A stretch of DNA of 64,000 nt from Paenibacillus xylaniclasticus (GCF_004001065.1 NZ_BIML01000001.1:124001-188000), one strand, 5' to 3'. Numbered from the stretch's first letter, positions 55,260-63,602 are shown. Numbers and translations: made by a program. Notes: generated by a model from the sequence alone, not told the origin.

Positions 55260-56700
55260 GGCTATTCGGATTTTAGTGTGTGAAGAAAGGCTATATAAGC
55301 CCCTCTTCAATGAGTCGTACAATTGTGGAAATGTCTGCTCCAAGGTTTCTCGGCTCCTCTGGTTTACCGAATGTGTTCCAATCAATATTAGGTAGCGGAG
55401 CGTGGATAAGACGTTTGGGCATTGTGTAGCCTTTATCGTATTTAGGTATCTCAATCCTATCGACACCTTTTGTGAAAATCATTTTTGCTCTCAACGCTTC
55501 AAAACTGTATCCACGACCTGTACGGTATGCCACCTTAATCAAGCCATTCAGAGCCTCTGTATAGGCGTTTGTAATGTGTTTGTGAGTGAAGTAGTTGAAT
55601 ATCTCTTTCTCCCAATTTTTGAGACTTGTGAGCAAATCTTTGAAGTATGGTCTCAGTTCATCTGGGAACCTCTCCTTCCACTCGGCATACCACTTGAAGG
55701 CATCGATGTAGTCATAATCATACATTTCAAACAAGCCTTCTTTAACCTCATAAGCCTTCGCCAATATTGGAAACTGCTTACTCCAACGCTCCAACTTTTC
55801 TTTCTCAAAATCGTTTAGATTGGCTCTGCGTTTCAATAGCACAAACCGTTCGTGCATTAGTTGCTTGCGCTCTTTTGCGCTCAATGTTTTACGATTTTCA
55901 AGTCTAACCTTCTCCAAGCCTTCATTCGCTTTCTTTACTACGTGAAACTTGTCAATGACTATCGGAACCTTTGGAATGACAATCTTACAGGCACTCTTAT
56001 ATGGTCGCCACATATCCATTGTGACCAATTCCACTCTTTCGATTTTAGGAAGTGCTTGAAGGCGTTTTACAACGGTTTCTAGAAGTCTGTCGCACACTAG
56101 GTCAATCATTGTATTGTTCTCTACGTCAGTCAGTACAAATCGTTCATCATTTAGCAGATGAACCTCGTCCATACCTAGCCAACGTGGTGCTTCTATTACC
56201 CTTCCTGCTTCTAAAACGGCAACATAATCATTGAATATGTTGCGTATGGTCTTCTCGTTGACTCCTACTTGCGTTGAAAGCTTTACAAAGGTGGTTTCTA
56301 ATGATTCTCTTTCAATGTGTTCTACAAGCCTTCTGGTGGCTGTACGTTTGTCGTCCATATCTGGAAGAGGTTCCATAAAGGTTGAAGAGCAACTTTTGCA
56401 CTTGTAGCGTTGGCGTTTAATCCATATTCCCACACGCTTACCGTGCATTGGTATATCCCAAAACATTTGCTTGATAATACCGTGCTTATGATGCTCGGTA
56501 AATCCACATTGAGGGCAACGTAATTCGCTGTCTAAAACGGTTTCAGCGTGTATGCCGTAGTCATATTCGTTCTCTTTAACATCGATTACTCTCAAATGCG
56601 GAAGGTTTAGAATATCCAATGGAAATCCTCCTTTAAGGGTAGCTTCGAATAATTCTACCACCATATCACGAGAATTTCCACAGTATATTCCGATTGTAGA
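55260..56700. mobile_element. ISL3-family insertion sequence
   Basis: The element holds one transposase gene. The left end begins GGCTATTCGGATTTTAGTG, and the right end contains a complementary TTCCACAGTATATTCCGA (12 of 15 core bases pair). An 8-base target duplication could not be identified, so the outermost right bases are uncertain. Confidence 0.75.
55291..56664 (-). CDS. ISL3-family transposase
   Basis: The 457-residue transposase has an N-terminal zinc finger (CPQCGFTEHHKHG ... YKCKSCSSTF), a helix-turn-helix region (TQVGVNEKTIRNIFNDY) and the DDE catalytic core. The three acids lie in WLGMDEVHL, LVTMDMWRPYKSA and NAYTEALNGLIK. The frame is complete, so the copy may be active. It sits between the DNA polymerase gene and a small unknown gene of the element. 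Confidence 0.93.
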   Translation of the reverse strand: MVVELFEATLKGGFPLDILNLPHLRVIDVKENEYDYGIHAETVLDSELRCPQCGFTEHHKHGIIKQMFWDIPMHGKRVGIWIKRQRYKCKSCSSTFMEPLPDMDDKRTATRRLVEHIERESLETTFVKLSTQVGVNEKTIRNIFNDYVAVLEAGRVIEAPRWLGMDEVHLLNDERFVLTDVENNTMIDLVCDRLLETVVKRLQALPKIERVELVTMDMWRPYKSACKIVIPKVPIVIDKFHVVKKANEGLEKVRLENRKTLSAKERKQLMHERFVLLKRRANLNDFEKEKLERWSKQFPILAKAYEVKEGLFEMYDYDYIDAFKWYAEWKERFPDELRPYFKDLLTSLKNWEKEIFNYFTHKHITNAYTEALNGLIKVAYRTGRGYSFEALRAKMIFTKGVDRIEIPKYDKGYTMPKRLIHAPLPNIDWNTFGKPEEPRNLGADISTIVRLIEEGLI

Positions 56701-56709
56701 TAACTTTCC

Positions 56710-57021
56710 TTATTGATTCTCGTTTATTTTCTTCAATCCTATTATTTCAAATGCCTCACCTAATGTTCTGCATTCATTGTTGATAATTTTCCCGTCCTTT
56801 GAGATAGTCCAAACTTTCGTTGTTTGTGAAATTTCTCCACTCTCATTGAAAACGTATGGCATTTTGATTTGAAACTTTTTGTCAATTGCGTATCCAAGCC
56901 ACAAAGATTCACCTTTTTGTTCCACATAGACTTCGCAAGATTTCGCATTATAATCATTGTTTATAGCCCTTGCAAATCTTTCAATATCATTCATTACAAC
57001 TTCACGAGAAAAGAAAATCAT
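56710..57021 (-). CDS. Unknown protein (103 residues)
   Basis: The product has a mixed alpha/beta pattern (NDIERFARAINNDYNAKSCEV, GESLWLGYAIDKKFQI, KVWTISKDGKII). AGGTG lies 6 bases before ATG 57021; ATG 56994 is an alternative. No family recognised. The right end of the insertion sequence lies just past its stop, so it may have lost a link to the polymerase operon. Confidence 0.55.
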   Translation of the reverse strand: MIFFSREVVMNDIERFARAINNDYNAKSCEVYVEQKGESLWLGYAIDKKFQIKMPYVFNESGEISQTTKVWTISKDGKIINNECRTLGEAFEIIGLKKINENQ

Positions 57022-57075
57022 TACAATCACCTACCATTTAGAGTGTGTTGCTTCTAAATTATACTTGTAAGGCAA

Positions 57076-58020
57076 TCAGGGCTTCAAGTTATCTTTCAGC
57101 AGTAAGTTTTCAAAAATGCATTCAAGTACAGATACTGTTACAGAATTGCCACTCATTTTCCCAATCTGTTCTTTTGTAATCCCATTTTTTAACAACTTAT
57201 CAGCATATTCTTTTTTGAATCCTTGTAACGCCAATAGTTCTCTTGAAGTCATAACCCTGTATCCTTTTTCGTCTTTGACAAAGTTTTGAGGGTTAGATAA
57301 ATTACCTTGCTTGGTAGTTTGACAAATAATAACATCAGCATTCAATGAACTGTATTTCTTTTTTAGTCGAAATTCAGATATGTATTTCATTTGTTTATCA
57401 GTGTTTATGTAATGTTCTTGACTTACTTCATCATCATAATAGTCGCTGGCTTTCTTTATTAGTTGTATTGGATTGGGGAATGCAAAACTTCCATCATCTA
57501 TGTCTTTTCTAATACTAACGATAAAAAGTCGATTTCTACTATGTGGAATTCCATAATCTTTACTATTTAACACTTTCCAATATGTATTGTATCCAGCATC
57601 ATCTAGAAGTTCGACCATCATATCAAATTGATGAATTAGATTATTATTAACTAATGCTTTAACATTTTCCGCTATCATATATTTAGGTTGTTTATACTTG
57701 GCAATACGTAATGCATCAAAGAACAAGCCGCTTCTTGTTTTAAGACCTTCTGAATTATACAACCCATCTTGTTTACCCAATGCTGAAATATCTTGGCACG
57801 GAAATGAATACGTCATTAAATCAAAATCTAAAAGTTTATGTTCTTCAACTTTCGTGATGTCTCCCAAATTTTTCGACTCTTCTACATCGTGAATGATTGC
57901 ATACGATTTAGATGCTACCTTATCAATTTCACAGTAATTAACTAACTCAAAATCAACTCCAATATTCTTTAACGCTTCTTCATACGCACCGATTCCCGAA
58001 AATAAACTAAGCAATTTCAA
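57076..58020 (-). CDS. DNA cytosine-5 methyltransferase
   Basis: The 314-residue enzyme has all key motifs of C5 methylases: SAM motif LSLFSGIGAYEEAL, catalytic PCQD in SFPCQDIS, ENV in AENVKALV, SRNRLFIV (motif VIII) and the C-terminal GNSVTVSV. No restriction endonuclease gene is beside it, so it looks like an orphan phage methylase that protects element DNA or alters expression. TTG at 58020 has GGAG 8 bases upstream. Confidence 0.93.
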   Translation of the reverse strand: MKLLSLFSGIGAYEEALKNIGVDFELVNYCEIDKVASKSYAIIHDVEESKNLGDITKVEEHKLLDFDLMTYSFPCQDISALGKQDGLYNSEGLKTRSGLFFDALRIAKYKQPKYMIAENVKALVNNNLIHQFDMMVELLDDAGYNTYWKVLNSKDYGIPHSRNRLFIVSIRKDIDDGSFAFPNPIQLIKKASDYYDDEVSQEHYINTDKQMKYISEFRLKKKYSSLNADVIICQTTKQGNLSNPQNFVKDEKGYRVMTSRELLALQGFKKEYADKLLKNGITKEQIGKMSGNSVTVSVLECIFENLLLKDNLKP

Positions 58021-58113
58021 TAACAACACTCCTACATCTATTATTTTTATTTTTTATTTTTTACACAGGATAATCCGAATTTAGATTTCTTGATACATAG
58101 TCTCTGTTTTCTA

Positions 58114-58344
58114 TCAAAAATGCTCATTTCCACACGATTTTCCGATTAGCCTTGAATTTTTCACACTCAATTTTGCATTCGTTAGTTCTAAAAACCATTC
58201 CCTATCTTTAGTTGATAGCACAATATCGATTAAGTCATCTAATTGGTTCATATCCATACCATCAACATCCAATAACTCAAGATTGTAATTGTAAGCATCT
58301 ATTTTAGCCATATTTAGATCTTTTATTTTGGGGTAGGTTTGCAT
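58114..58344 (-). CDS. Unknown small protein (76 residues)
   Basis: An acidic protein (NLELLDVDGMDMNQLDDLIDIVLSTKDREWFLELTNAKL) with no recognised family. It has no strong ribosome site, and ATG 58311 is an alternative start. It lies in the gap between the methylase and the partition genes. Confidence 0.5.
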   Translation of the reverse strand: MQTYPKIKDLNMAKIDAYNYNLELLDVDGMDMNQLDDLIDIVLSTKDREWFLELTNAKLSVKNSRLIGKSCGNEHF

Positions 58345-58353
58345 GATTGAATA

Positions 58354-58446
58354 TCAAGGAGCAGCAGAGTTATCAAGAATGTAACCAATCTTAACCGTAC
58401 CGTTACTATAACTTGTTTTTATTTTAACCCAATCACCATTCTTCAT
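58354..58446 (-). CDS. Possible 30-residue protein
   Basis: ATG 58446 follows GGAGGAGA and opens a short frame (MKNGDWVKIKTSYSNG ... GYILDNSAAP) that resembles a small beta-barrel (SH3/KOW-like) start. The ribosome site is excellent, but the size limits certainty. Confidence 0.45.
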   Translation of the reverse strand: MKNGDWVKIKTSYSNGTVKIGYILDNSAAP

Positions 58447-58471
58447 CCTACTCTCCTCCTTTATTAAAACG

Positions 58472-58516
58472 GGACATTTCAATATGTATAGGTAGGCAAT
58501 TGCCCACCATTTGAAA
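58472..58516. other. Palindromic hairpin after the ParR-like gene
   Basis: GGTAGGCAATTGCCCACC (58491-58508) is an 18-base palindrome with one mismatch. It is nested inside ATTTCAA/TTGAAAT and lies right after the ParR-like stop. There is no direct T tract. It may be a terminator, an operator or part of the partition site. Confidence 0.4.
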
Positions 58517-58783
58517 TCATGCTTCATCCAAAAATGAATCTAGATTATTCTCTAGTTCCTCATCACTAATTTCGACTTTCTTTAGTATAGGTTTTACTTG
58601 AGTTCCTCGTTCAACTTTAGATGGAATTTCATATTTAACTTTAATCGTTCCATCCAATCCAAAATACATTCGTAATGCTGCTCTAACAATATCGGCAGAA
58701 TCCATAAACTTAGGAAGGTTATCGAATGCTTCTCTTAAATCATCGTCTTTACCTTTTCTCAATCTCGCTTGCACTATTTCCAT
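58517..58783 (-). CDS. ParR-like DNA-binding partition protein
   Basis: The 88-residue protein has a short ribbon-helix-helix type N-terminus (EIVQARLRKGKDDDLREAFDNL ... ADIVRAALRMYFG) and an acidic C-terminus (DEELENNLDSFLDEA). Size, fold pattern and its 10-base overlap with the actin-like gene match ParR adaptors, which bind the centromere and the filament end. The call rests mainly on this context. Confidence 0.6.
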   Translation of the reverse strand: MEIVQARLRKGKDDDLREAFDNLPKFMDSADIVRAALRMYFGLDGTIKVKYEIPSKVERGTQVKPILKKVEISDEELENNLDSFLDEA

Positions 58784-59718
58784 GTACGAACACCTAACTT
58801 CTCATAACCTCTTATCTGTGACAATTGATCAGCAAGAAGTTTATTAGGTAAGTCTAAATGTTCGTATATCGCGTGTGCAGCACCACCTCCGATAAGGTAA
58901 TAGTCGAAGTGAAGATTTAAACTGTCGATCTCATTTTGAATTTGCATAGCTAATCCTTTAAACGCTCTCTGGATAAGTGGTGTAATATCTACTCCCTCAT
59001 ATATTCCACTTATCACATATTGGTCTAATTCATATCGAGCTGGTGACTTACCAAATTGATTTTGAATGTATTGTTCGAGTAATTTATAGGCTGAATCAAC
59101 TCCCAAAAAGGCAGAAGTGGACTCCTTCATAATTTTCATCGTCTCTAGTCCGAGCAAGTTTAATGTGTAAAAACCAAGATCAATGACTAATATACGTTTC
59201 TTAGCCACTTCTTTGTTCTTAAGTGATCCATCGTTATTCAATAGGTAATCCATTGCAATGCCGTAACCCTGTGGGACTATTTTAATCTTTTCAATTCTCG
59301 GTCTAACTGAAAATGGATTATTGTTCGATAACCTTATTTTATATTTTTCACTTTCATTAATACCGTTTATAACGTTAGCCATATCGTCCTTCTGATTAAA
59401 GTAAAACTTAACTGGGAGACCAGTGATCGTATTCACCGCTTCATTCTTACTCAGATAGCCCACAGCAGCCTTCATGAATATTTCACTTACCCATGCATCA
59501 GACTTGTTGTTTTTCATAGAGAAGAACTTGAGATTGCTGTGTCGTATTGCTAAGTTACCTACAAAATATTGCTCATCATAGATCAAGTCATTTGCTTCAT
59601 AATTCTGTTCGAACATTGGAGTCGGCTCCCCAATTATTGACTGTTGTAAGAAGATCCTGTCTTTGAACTTACCTTTAGTCCAGCCGAAGCCTAAATCGAA
59701 CACGCATATGTTGCTCAT
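58774..59718 (-). CDS. ParM/Alp-type actin-like partition ATPase
   Basis: The 314-residue protein shows the actin-fold signatures of plasmid segregation proteins: phosphate-1 ICVFDLGFGWTKGK, phosphate-2 ILVIDLGFYTLNLLG, and adenosine motif YYLIGGGAAHAIYEHL. Filaments of such proteins push plasmid copies apart. GGGAGG precedes the ATG. With the overlapping small gene it forms a type II partition operon, unusual in an integrated element. Confidence 0.8.
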   Translation of the reverse strand: MSNICVFDLGFGWTKGKFKDRIFLQQSIIGEPTPMFEQNYEANDLIYDEQYFVGNLAIRHSNLKFFSMKNNKSDAWVSEIFMKAAVGYLSKNEAVNTITGLPVKFYFNQKDDMANVINGINESEKYKIRLSNNNPFSVRPRIEKIKIVPQGYGIAMDYLLNNDGSLKNKEVAKKRILVIDLGFYTLNLLGLETMKIMKESTSAFLGVDSAYKLLEQYIQNQFGKSPARYELDQYVISGIYEGVDITPLIQRAFKGLAMQIQNEIDSLNLHFDYYLIGGGAAHAIYEHLDLPNKLLADQLSQIRGYEKLGVRTWK

Positions 59719-59867
59719 TATACAACCTCCCTAGTTTCATTTGTATTCGCGGATCGCTCAGAAGCACACGATAGCATACAATGTATACAAATTCGTCTAA
59801 GGAGATTGTACCATAAACTTATGGATATGTATATTGTGATATTTTGCTTTAATAGGTTAATGAGATG
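59719..59867. promoter_or_regulatory. Leader of the partition operon with palindrome
   Basis: The 150 bases before the actin-like gene contain an 11-base palindrome (ATACA-A-TGTAT) around 59776-59786 and further TTGTA/TACAA words. This is the usual place of a parC centromere or ParR operator. No regular array of direct repeats is visible. Confidence 0.35.
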
Positions 59868-60128
59868 TTATCTATTACACATTACGTCACCACTACTGTC
59901 TAACCTAGGATGCATTGCTGCTTGATATATATCAGAAAAAATGAGATATTGACAACCTGTTTCAGTGTCTTCAATAATACTTATCCCACTGGATTCAACT
60001 TTTTTACTAAAGCCAATTCTAATTAATGGATCATTTTCGCTAACTGTCGAATTGACAGGTGTTGCATCATAACTACTACAAGCAGTTAATATTAATGTGA
60101 ATATTAGAAACGTAATAGATAATTTCAT
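59868..60128 (-). CDS. Small lipoprotein, DUF6440-like
   Basis: The 86-residue precursor has a lipoprotein signal (FLIFTLILTACSS). A short domain of the pattern ISIIEDTETGCQYLIF ... MHPRLDSSGD follows, like DUF6440 proteins of phages and Firmicutes. It would be shown on the outside of the membrane. AGAGGTGA precedes the ATG. A surface-exclusion role is possible but not shown. Confidence 0.65.
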   Translation of the reverse strand: MKLSITFLIFTLILTACSSYDATPVNSTVSENDPLIRIGFSKKVESSGISIIEDTETGCQYLIFSDIYQAAMHPRLDSSGDVMCNR

Positions 60129-60209
60129 TTATTCACCTCTTGAAATTGTATATTATCTTATTTCTCGTTTCAAAAAACCCTTATATTTCAAGGTTTTTCA
60201 AACGTCTCT

Positions 60210-60806
60210 TTAGTCAATGTATTGTATTTCCGAACGAACTACATCTGGATTTTCAATAACGGCTTCAAGAATGCTTTGCATTGTGCCAGAACATGCCGTA
60301 TAACCCTGTTTTGTATATTTTATCATTCGTCTCATTGTGGCTACGCCGTATGTTAATTTATGTAGCGCCAAACGATTACGACCAAGATCCCATAAAGTAT
60401 AGTCTCCGCAATAAAGGTATTCCCCATCATAAGCAAGTTGCGTGATGGTGAAATCAAACGAGTCTATTAGATCTTCTGGATTCTCATAGAAAGCAATTTT
60501 TATCAATTGAATTATGTATGATTTTTTACCAATCTGATATGTGTACGTTTCCTGATGGTCATTTGATGCTGTCTTATTTGCTCCGCTGGCAACTAACTCT
60601 TCTCGAAATTTTTTTAATTTCTTTCCCGAAGAGAAGAAAAAGTCAAAGTCAGAATCAAGTTCGTGTGACACCAATGTTCGCCGTAATGCCCCACCACCAA
60701 GCCATACACCATCTCCGAGTTCGGGTAACTCATCAAGCACTTTAAACAATTCCATTTCTTCGATGTTAAAGTATCGTTCAAAAAAATCATTCGCATTATA
60801 TTTCAT
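60210..60806 (-). CDS. Nucleotidyltransferase-fold protein
   Basis: The 198-residue product has the GG ... DxDxD pattern of the polymerase-beta-type nucleotidyltransferases: VWLGGGALRRTL then DSDFDFFFSSG, with a third acid in DSFDFTITQLAYD. The C-terminal part is helical with basic residues. Phage proteins of this kind exist with unknown substrates. It is not clearly a toxin. Confidence 0.6.
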   Translation of the reverse strand: MKYNANDFFERYFNIEEMELFKVLDELPELGDGVWLGGGALRRTLVSHELDSDFDFFFSSGKKLKKFREELVASGANKTASNDHQETYTYQIGKKSYIIQLIKIAFYENPEDLIDSFDFTITQLAYDGEYLYCGDYTLWDLGRNRLALHKLTYGVATMRRMIKYTKQGYTACSGTMQSILEAVIENPDVVRSEIQYID

Positions 60807-60850
60807 AATTTTATAATCTCCTTTTTAAAATGACATTTTATCAACTTCGA

Positions 60851-61040
60851 TTAATTCCAACAATATGAATTCCTAAGATGCTTAAAGTCATTTTTTATCG
60901 CATTGATCTTATGTAGATAAATGTCTGCATGACTATAATTCCAGAATTTATGTGAAACTGTATTTTTTGATGATATGATTGATATTTTCTAAGAAGTTCA
61001 TTTCTCTTTCCATTTTCCAACTCCACTTGCTCTATTAAAA
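60851..61040 (-). pseudogene. Possible decayed small gene
   Basis: Two overlapping minus-strand frames give protein-like segments without a proper start: LENGKRNELLRKYQSYHQKIQFHI (first frame, split here as LENGKRNELLRKYQ) and HADIYLHKINAIKNDFKHL (second frame). A single frameshift would join them. This region otherwise holds no gene. Confidence 0.2.
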
Positions 61041-61057
61041 TCTAGCTTTTAAGATCT

Positions 61058-61387
61058 TCAATCTTCCTCAGCAATCACGCATGGAAAATCGACGCTATTT
61101 TTCTGATTTATTAATTCTTGAATCGATTTATAAAGATAATCATCTAAGTCGGCGCAAGTTTTGCAATAATCTTCATCATAACTGTGACAACGAATATCCT
61201 TCCCATCCATCTCCTTTTGAGTAAGTCGACGAATAGTAATTGTATACGTATCATCTTCACCTTCACTTAACTCCAGACCGTTATCAAATGCGTATTCTAG
61301 ATTATTTTCTTCTTCAAGGAACAGATAGTAAGCCTCATTCTTACTTCTGGCTGCTATGATATATCCATTAACTTCGTATGCGTTCAT
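61058..61387 (-). CDS. Unknown acidic protein (109 residues)
   Basis: The product starts NAYEVNGYIIAARSKNEAYYLF and holds Cys/His residues (IRCHSYDEDYCKTCADL) that could bind a metal. AAGGAG precedes the ATG. No family recognised; it is the downstream end of the run of small genes. Confidence 0.6.
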   Translation of the reverse strand: MNAYEVNGYIIAARSKNEAYYLFLEEENNLEYAFDNGLELSEGEDDTYTITIRRLTQKEMDGKDIRCHSYDEDYCKTCADLDDYLYKSIQELINQKNSVDFPCVIAEED

Positions 61388-61428
61388 CTCTTAACAGCTC
61401 CTTAAATTTTTAACTTTCATAACATTAA

Positions 61429-61806
61429 TTAATTCCAAGACTCTTTCGGATGAAACAAGCACGATACAATGTATGGCTCAAGCTCTTCACCTTCAGTTTC
61501 ACTATTCTGAACAAGCATAAACATGCTCTTGATACGATGACGTTGTGGCAGTTCCTTATATAGTGCATCATAGCTGCTCATGTCTGAAGGGATCTCGATG
61601 TATTCGCTAGTGTAATATTTGCCGCTAGGTTTAAAATATGTAACTTTGACTATCTTTACTTCGCTATATGGAACATATTTAATCACATCTTTAATTTCAT
61701 CATTCGTATTATCATCTCGCCACCAGTCATAATCCTCGCCTTTTTGCCATATGTCGTTTGCCGTTCTTTGTGTATACATAATATTTTTCGTTATAATTTG
61801 CCACAT
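61429..61806 (-). CDS. Unknown protein (125 residues)
   Basis: A mixed alpha/beta protein (EVKIVKVTYFKPSGKYYTSEY, RIKSMFMLVQNSETEGEELEPY) with AAGGAG before the ATG. It follows the 108-residue gene by 3 bases. No family recognised. Confidence 0.6.
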   Translation of the reverse strand: MWQIITKNIMYTQRTANDIWQKGEDYDWWRDDNTNDEIKDVIKYVPYSEVKIVKVTYFKPSGKYYTSEYIEIPSDMSSYDALYKELPQRHRIKSMFMLVQNSETEGEELEPYIVSCLFHPKESWN

Positions 61807-61809
61807 TAT

Positions 61810-62136
61810 CTACTCCTTAATATTCAATATTACAATCTCAGATCCAAACGCTTGAAATGCAGTCTCGCTAGGTTTTTCAACCTTATATTTAATCTTCTTG
61901 TCTTTTGTTATCTCAAATTTCGTTTTACATCCAAGAGTCGTATGCCAGTTAAAATACACATAATAAGTTTTATACGGATCTCCTGCCTTAATAACAATTC
62001 CCTTAAGTCTAAATATGTCTTCGACTGCTGTCCCGCTAATTGGAGCAATGTTCCCAATGCCAACTTTATTACTTAATAACTCTTCAATTTCTCCCCAACT
62101 TCCGTCATTCCATCTTGCCAATTCAGTAATTTTCAT
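61810..62136 (-). CDS. Unknown protein (108 residues)
   Basis: A beta-rich protein (GIVIKAGDPYKTYYVYFNWHT, KTKFEITKDKKIKYKVEKPS) with AGAGGTGA before the ATG. No family recognised. It is part of the tightly packed small-gene run. Confidence 0.6.
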   Translation of the reverse strand: MKITELARWNDGSWGEIEELLSNKVGIGNIAPISGTAVEDIFRLKGIVIKAGDPYKTYYVYFNWHTTLGCKTKFEITKDKKIKYKVEKPSETAFQAFGSEIVILNIKE

Positions 62137-62184
62137 TTTTCACCTCTTAAAATTAACTTTAATGCTCTCATTAAAAATAGAACC

Positions 62185-62418
62185 TCAAGATTTATCGGTA
62201 TCTATTTCGTTGCAAATGCGTTCGAATTCATCTTTATCAATAACAACCATCATGACCACCGCGTTTTTCTGAGATGCTTTCAATCCCCATCCACTTTCAA
62301 CTCTACAAGTCAATTCATCCCATTTCTTTCTAACCTTAAATTCCGTTAGTTGATTAATGTAGACACCTGATTTTCCATTATCTTCTAGTCTTGAAAACAC
62401 ACTTTTAACATCTGACAT
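62185..62418 (-). CDS. Unknown small protein (77 residues)
   Basis: A protein with a central strand pair (ESGWGLKASQKNAVVMMVVI) and acidic tail (DKDEFERICNEIDTDKS). Its ribosome site is weak. No family recognised. Confidence 0.5.
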   Translation of the reverse strand: MSDVKSVFSRLEDNGKSGVYINQLTEFKVRKKWDELTCRVESGWGLKASQKNAVVMMVVIDKDEFERICNEIDTDKS

Positions 62419-62454
62419 ATTGACTTAGATTTATCATTTCTAATAAAATTAACT

Positions 62455-62679
62455 TTAATTATCTTCTATTAACATAATTGCCAATCCATCGTCATCGTAC
62501 TTTCGAAGTACTTTATAGCCCTGAAGTCGTATTTGTTGAATGGTCATTTCCTGAAAGCCTTCGTCTGCAAAGTGGAATTCTGGATCGCATATGTAGGAGT
62601 TGAAGCCTTTCTGTTGCATTCGCTTATACATCATAACAAATGAGGTTGCAAAGCTTTCTGCTCGTTCAACTTCTGTCAC
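62455..62679 (-). CDS. Unknown small protein (74 residues)
   Basis: GTG 62679 is chosen since AAGGAG lies 8 bases before it; an upstream GTG would add nine basic residues. The product (EVERAESFATSFVMMYKRMQQ ... LQGYKVLRKYDDDGLAIML) is helix then strands. No family recognised. Confidence 0.55.
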   Translation of the reverse strand: MTEVERAESFATSFVMMYKRMQQKGFNSYICDPEFHFADEGFQEMTIQQIRLQGYKVLRKYDDDGLAIMLIEDN

Positions 62680-62712
62680 GATTATTCTCCTTCTCTTGAA
62701 ACTCACGTTTAG

Positions 62713-62985
62713 TTATTCATTTATCAATTTTACGTATTTAAGAAACTGCTCAACCTGGATATAGTCATAACATCTAACCGATTTGCCATTATCATCTATC
62801 CAGTAATCGATTCGAATTAACATTCCATCTATCTCAATACTATGAAATGTAAAATCATAACTATTATCTTCAAACACCAATTCTCCTATATCTAATTTCT
62901 TTCCATGCCACTGATTATTAAGTTGATATTTCATGTTTTCGACTATCTTGTTTAGTCCGTGTATATGACTTAATTGCTCGATCAA
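62713..62985 (-). CDS. Unknown protein (90 residues)
   Basis: TTG start behind GGGAGG. The sequence (LDIGELVFEDNSYDFTFHSIE, GMLIRIDYWIDDNGKSVRCYD) suggests a small beta sandwich. No family recognised. Confidence 0.55.
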   Translation of the reverse strand: MIEQLSHIHGLNKIVENMKYQLNNQWHGKKLDIGELVFEDNSYDFTFHSIEIDGMLIRIDYWIDDNGKSVRCYDYIQVEQFLKYVKLINE

Positions 62986-63078
62986 TGTATTTATCCTCCC
63001 ATCGCCATTTAAAAATCACATTTTATTCTATTGTAATACCAAAAGACTATCTTCATGACTTCTTCAAATAACGTGTTT

Positions 63079-63288
63079 TTAGTGGTAATATTCAGGCATA
63101 GATCTTTTTAGTGTATCGATGATATAAGGAATTGGATCTTCCGTCGACCTGATATGTGTATCAATTTCTAAAAGAACACTTTCTAGTCTTGTTATCTCCG
63201 CCAGTAGAACATTGATATTAATTCGGTCTGTATTGTCCAATGGATAATATGCGTAAGATTCCTTTATTTTTCGCACCTTTGAGTTCAA
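63079..63288 (-). CDS. Unknown small protein (69 residues)
   Basis: TTG 63288 lies 8 bases after AGGTGA; an in-frame GTG at 63300 is possible. The product (KESYAYYPLDNTDRININVLLAEITRLESVLLEIDTHI) is helical and may form a coiled coil. No family recognised. Confidence 0.5.
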   Translation of the reverse strand: MNSKVRKIKESYAYYPLDNTDRININVLLAEITRLESVLLEIDTHIRSTEDPIPYIIDTLKRSMPEYYH

Positions 63289-63333
63289 AATTACCCTCAC
63301 CTTTTCGCTCTTTATTTATTGTGAAATGGGGTT

Positions 63334-63579
63334 TTATTGCAATTTACTTTTAAGCTGATTGATCTCATCTTTAGCAAAATGCCTCCACTCTGGAACATAT
63401 TTATCCATAAGTTTTGAATAATTGAGGAAAAGATTTATATATTGTTCGATAATCTCGATCTTTGCTTCTTTTTGCTTTCCAAGATCATTGGCCACTTCGA
63501 CAGCCCACTTATTGAGTTCGTGTTGGTCGATTGGAGGAAGTTCGTTATGCTTGATAACGTGCTTAGTTATTTTGTTCAT
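63334..63579 (-). CDS. Unknown helical protein (81 residues)
   Basis: ATG 63579 has AAGGAG 10 bases upstream; a start seven codons earlier lacks a site. The protein is mostly helical (HELNKWAVEVANDLGKQKEAK, IIEQYINLFLNYSKLMDKY). No family recognised. Confidence 0.55.
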   Translation of the reverse strand: MNKITKHVIKHNELPPIDQHELNKWAVEVANDLGKQKEAKIEIIEQYINLFLNYSKLMDKYVPEWRHFAKDEINQLKSKLQ

Positions 63580-63602
63580 CGTTAAAAGTCTCCTTATCAT
63601 TA

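Noticed and set aside
57076-58344. Restriction-modification system
   Set aside because: The methylase is clear, but neither neighbour resembles an endonuclease; the 76-residue gene is too small and has no nuclease motif.
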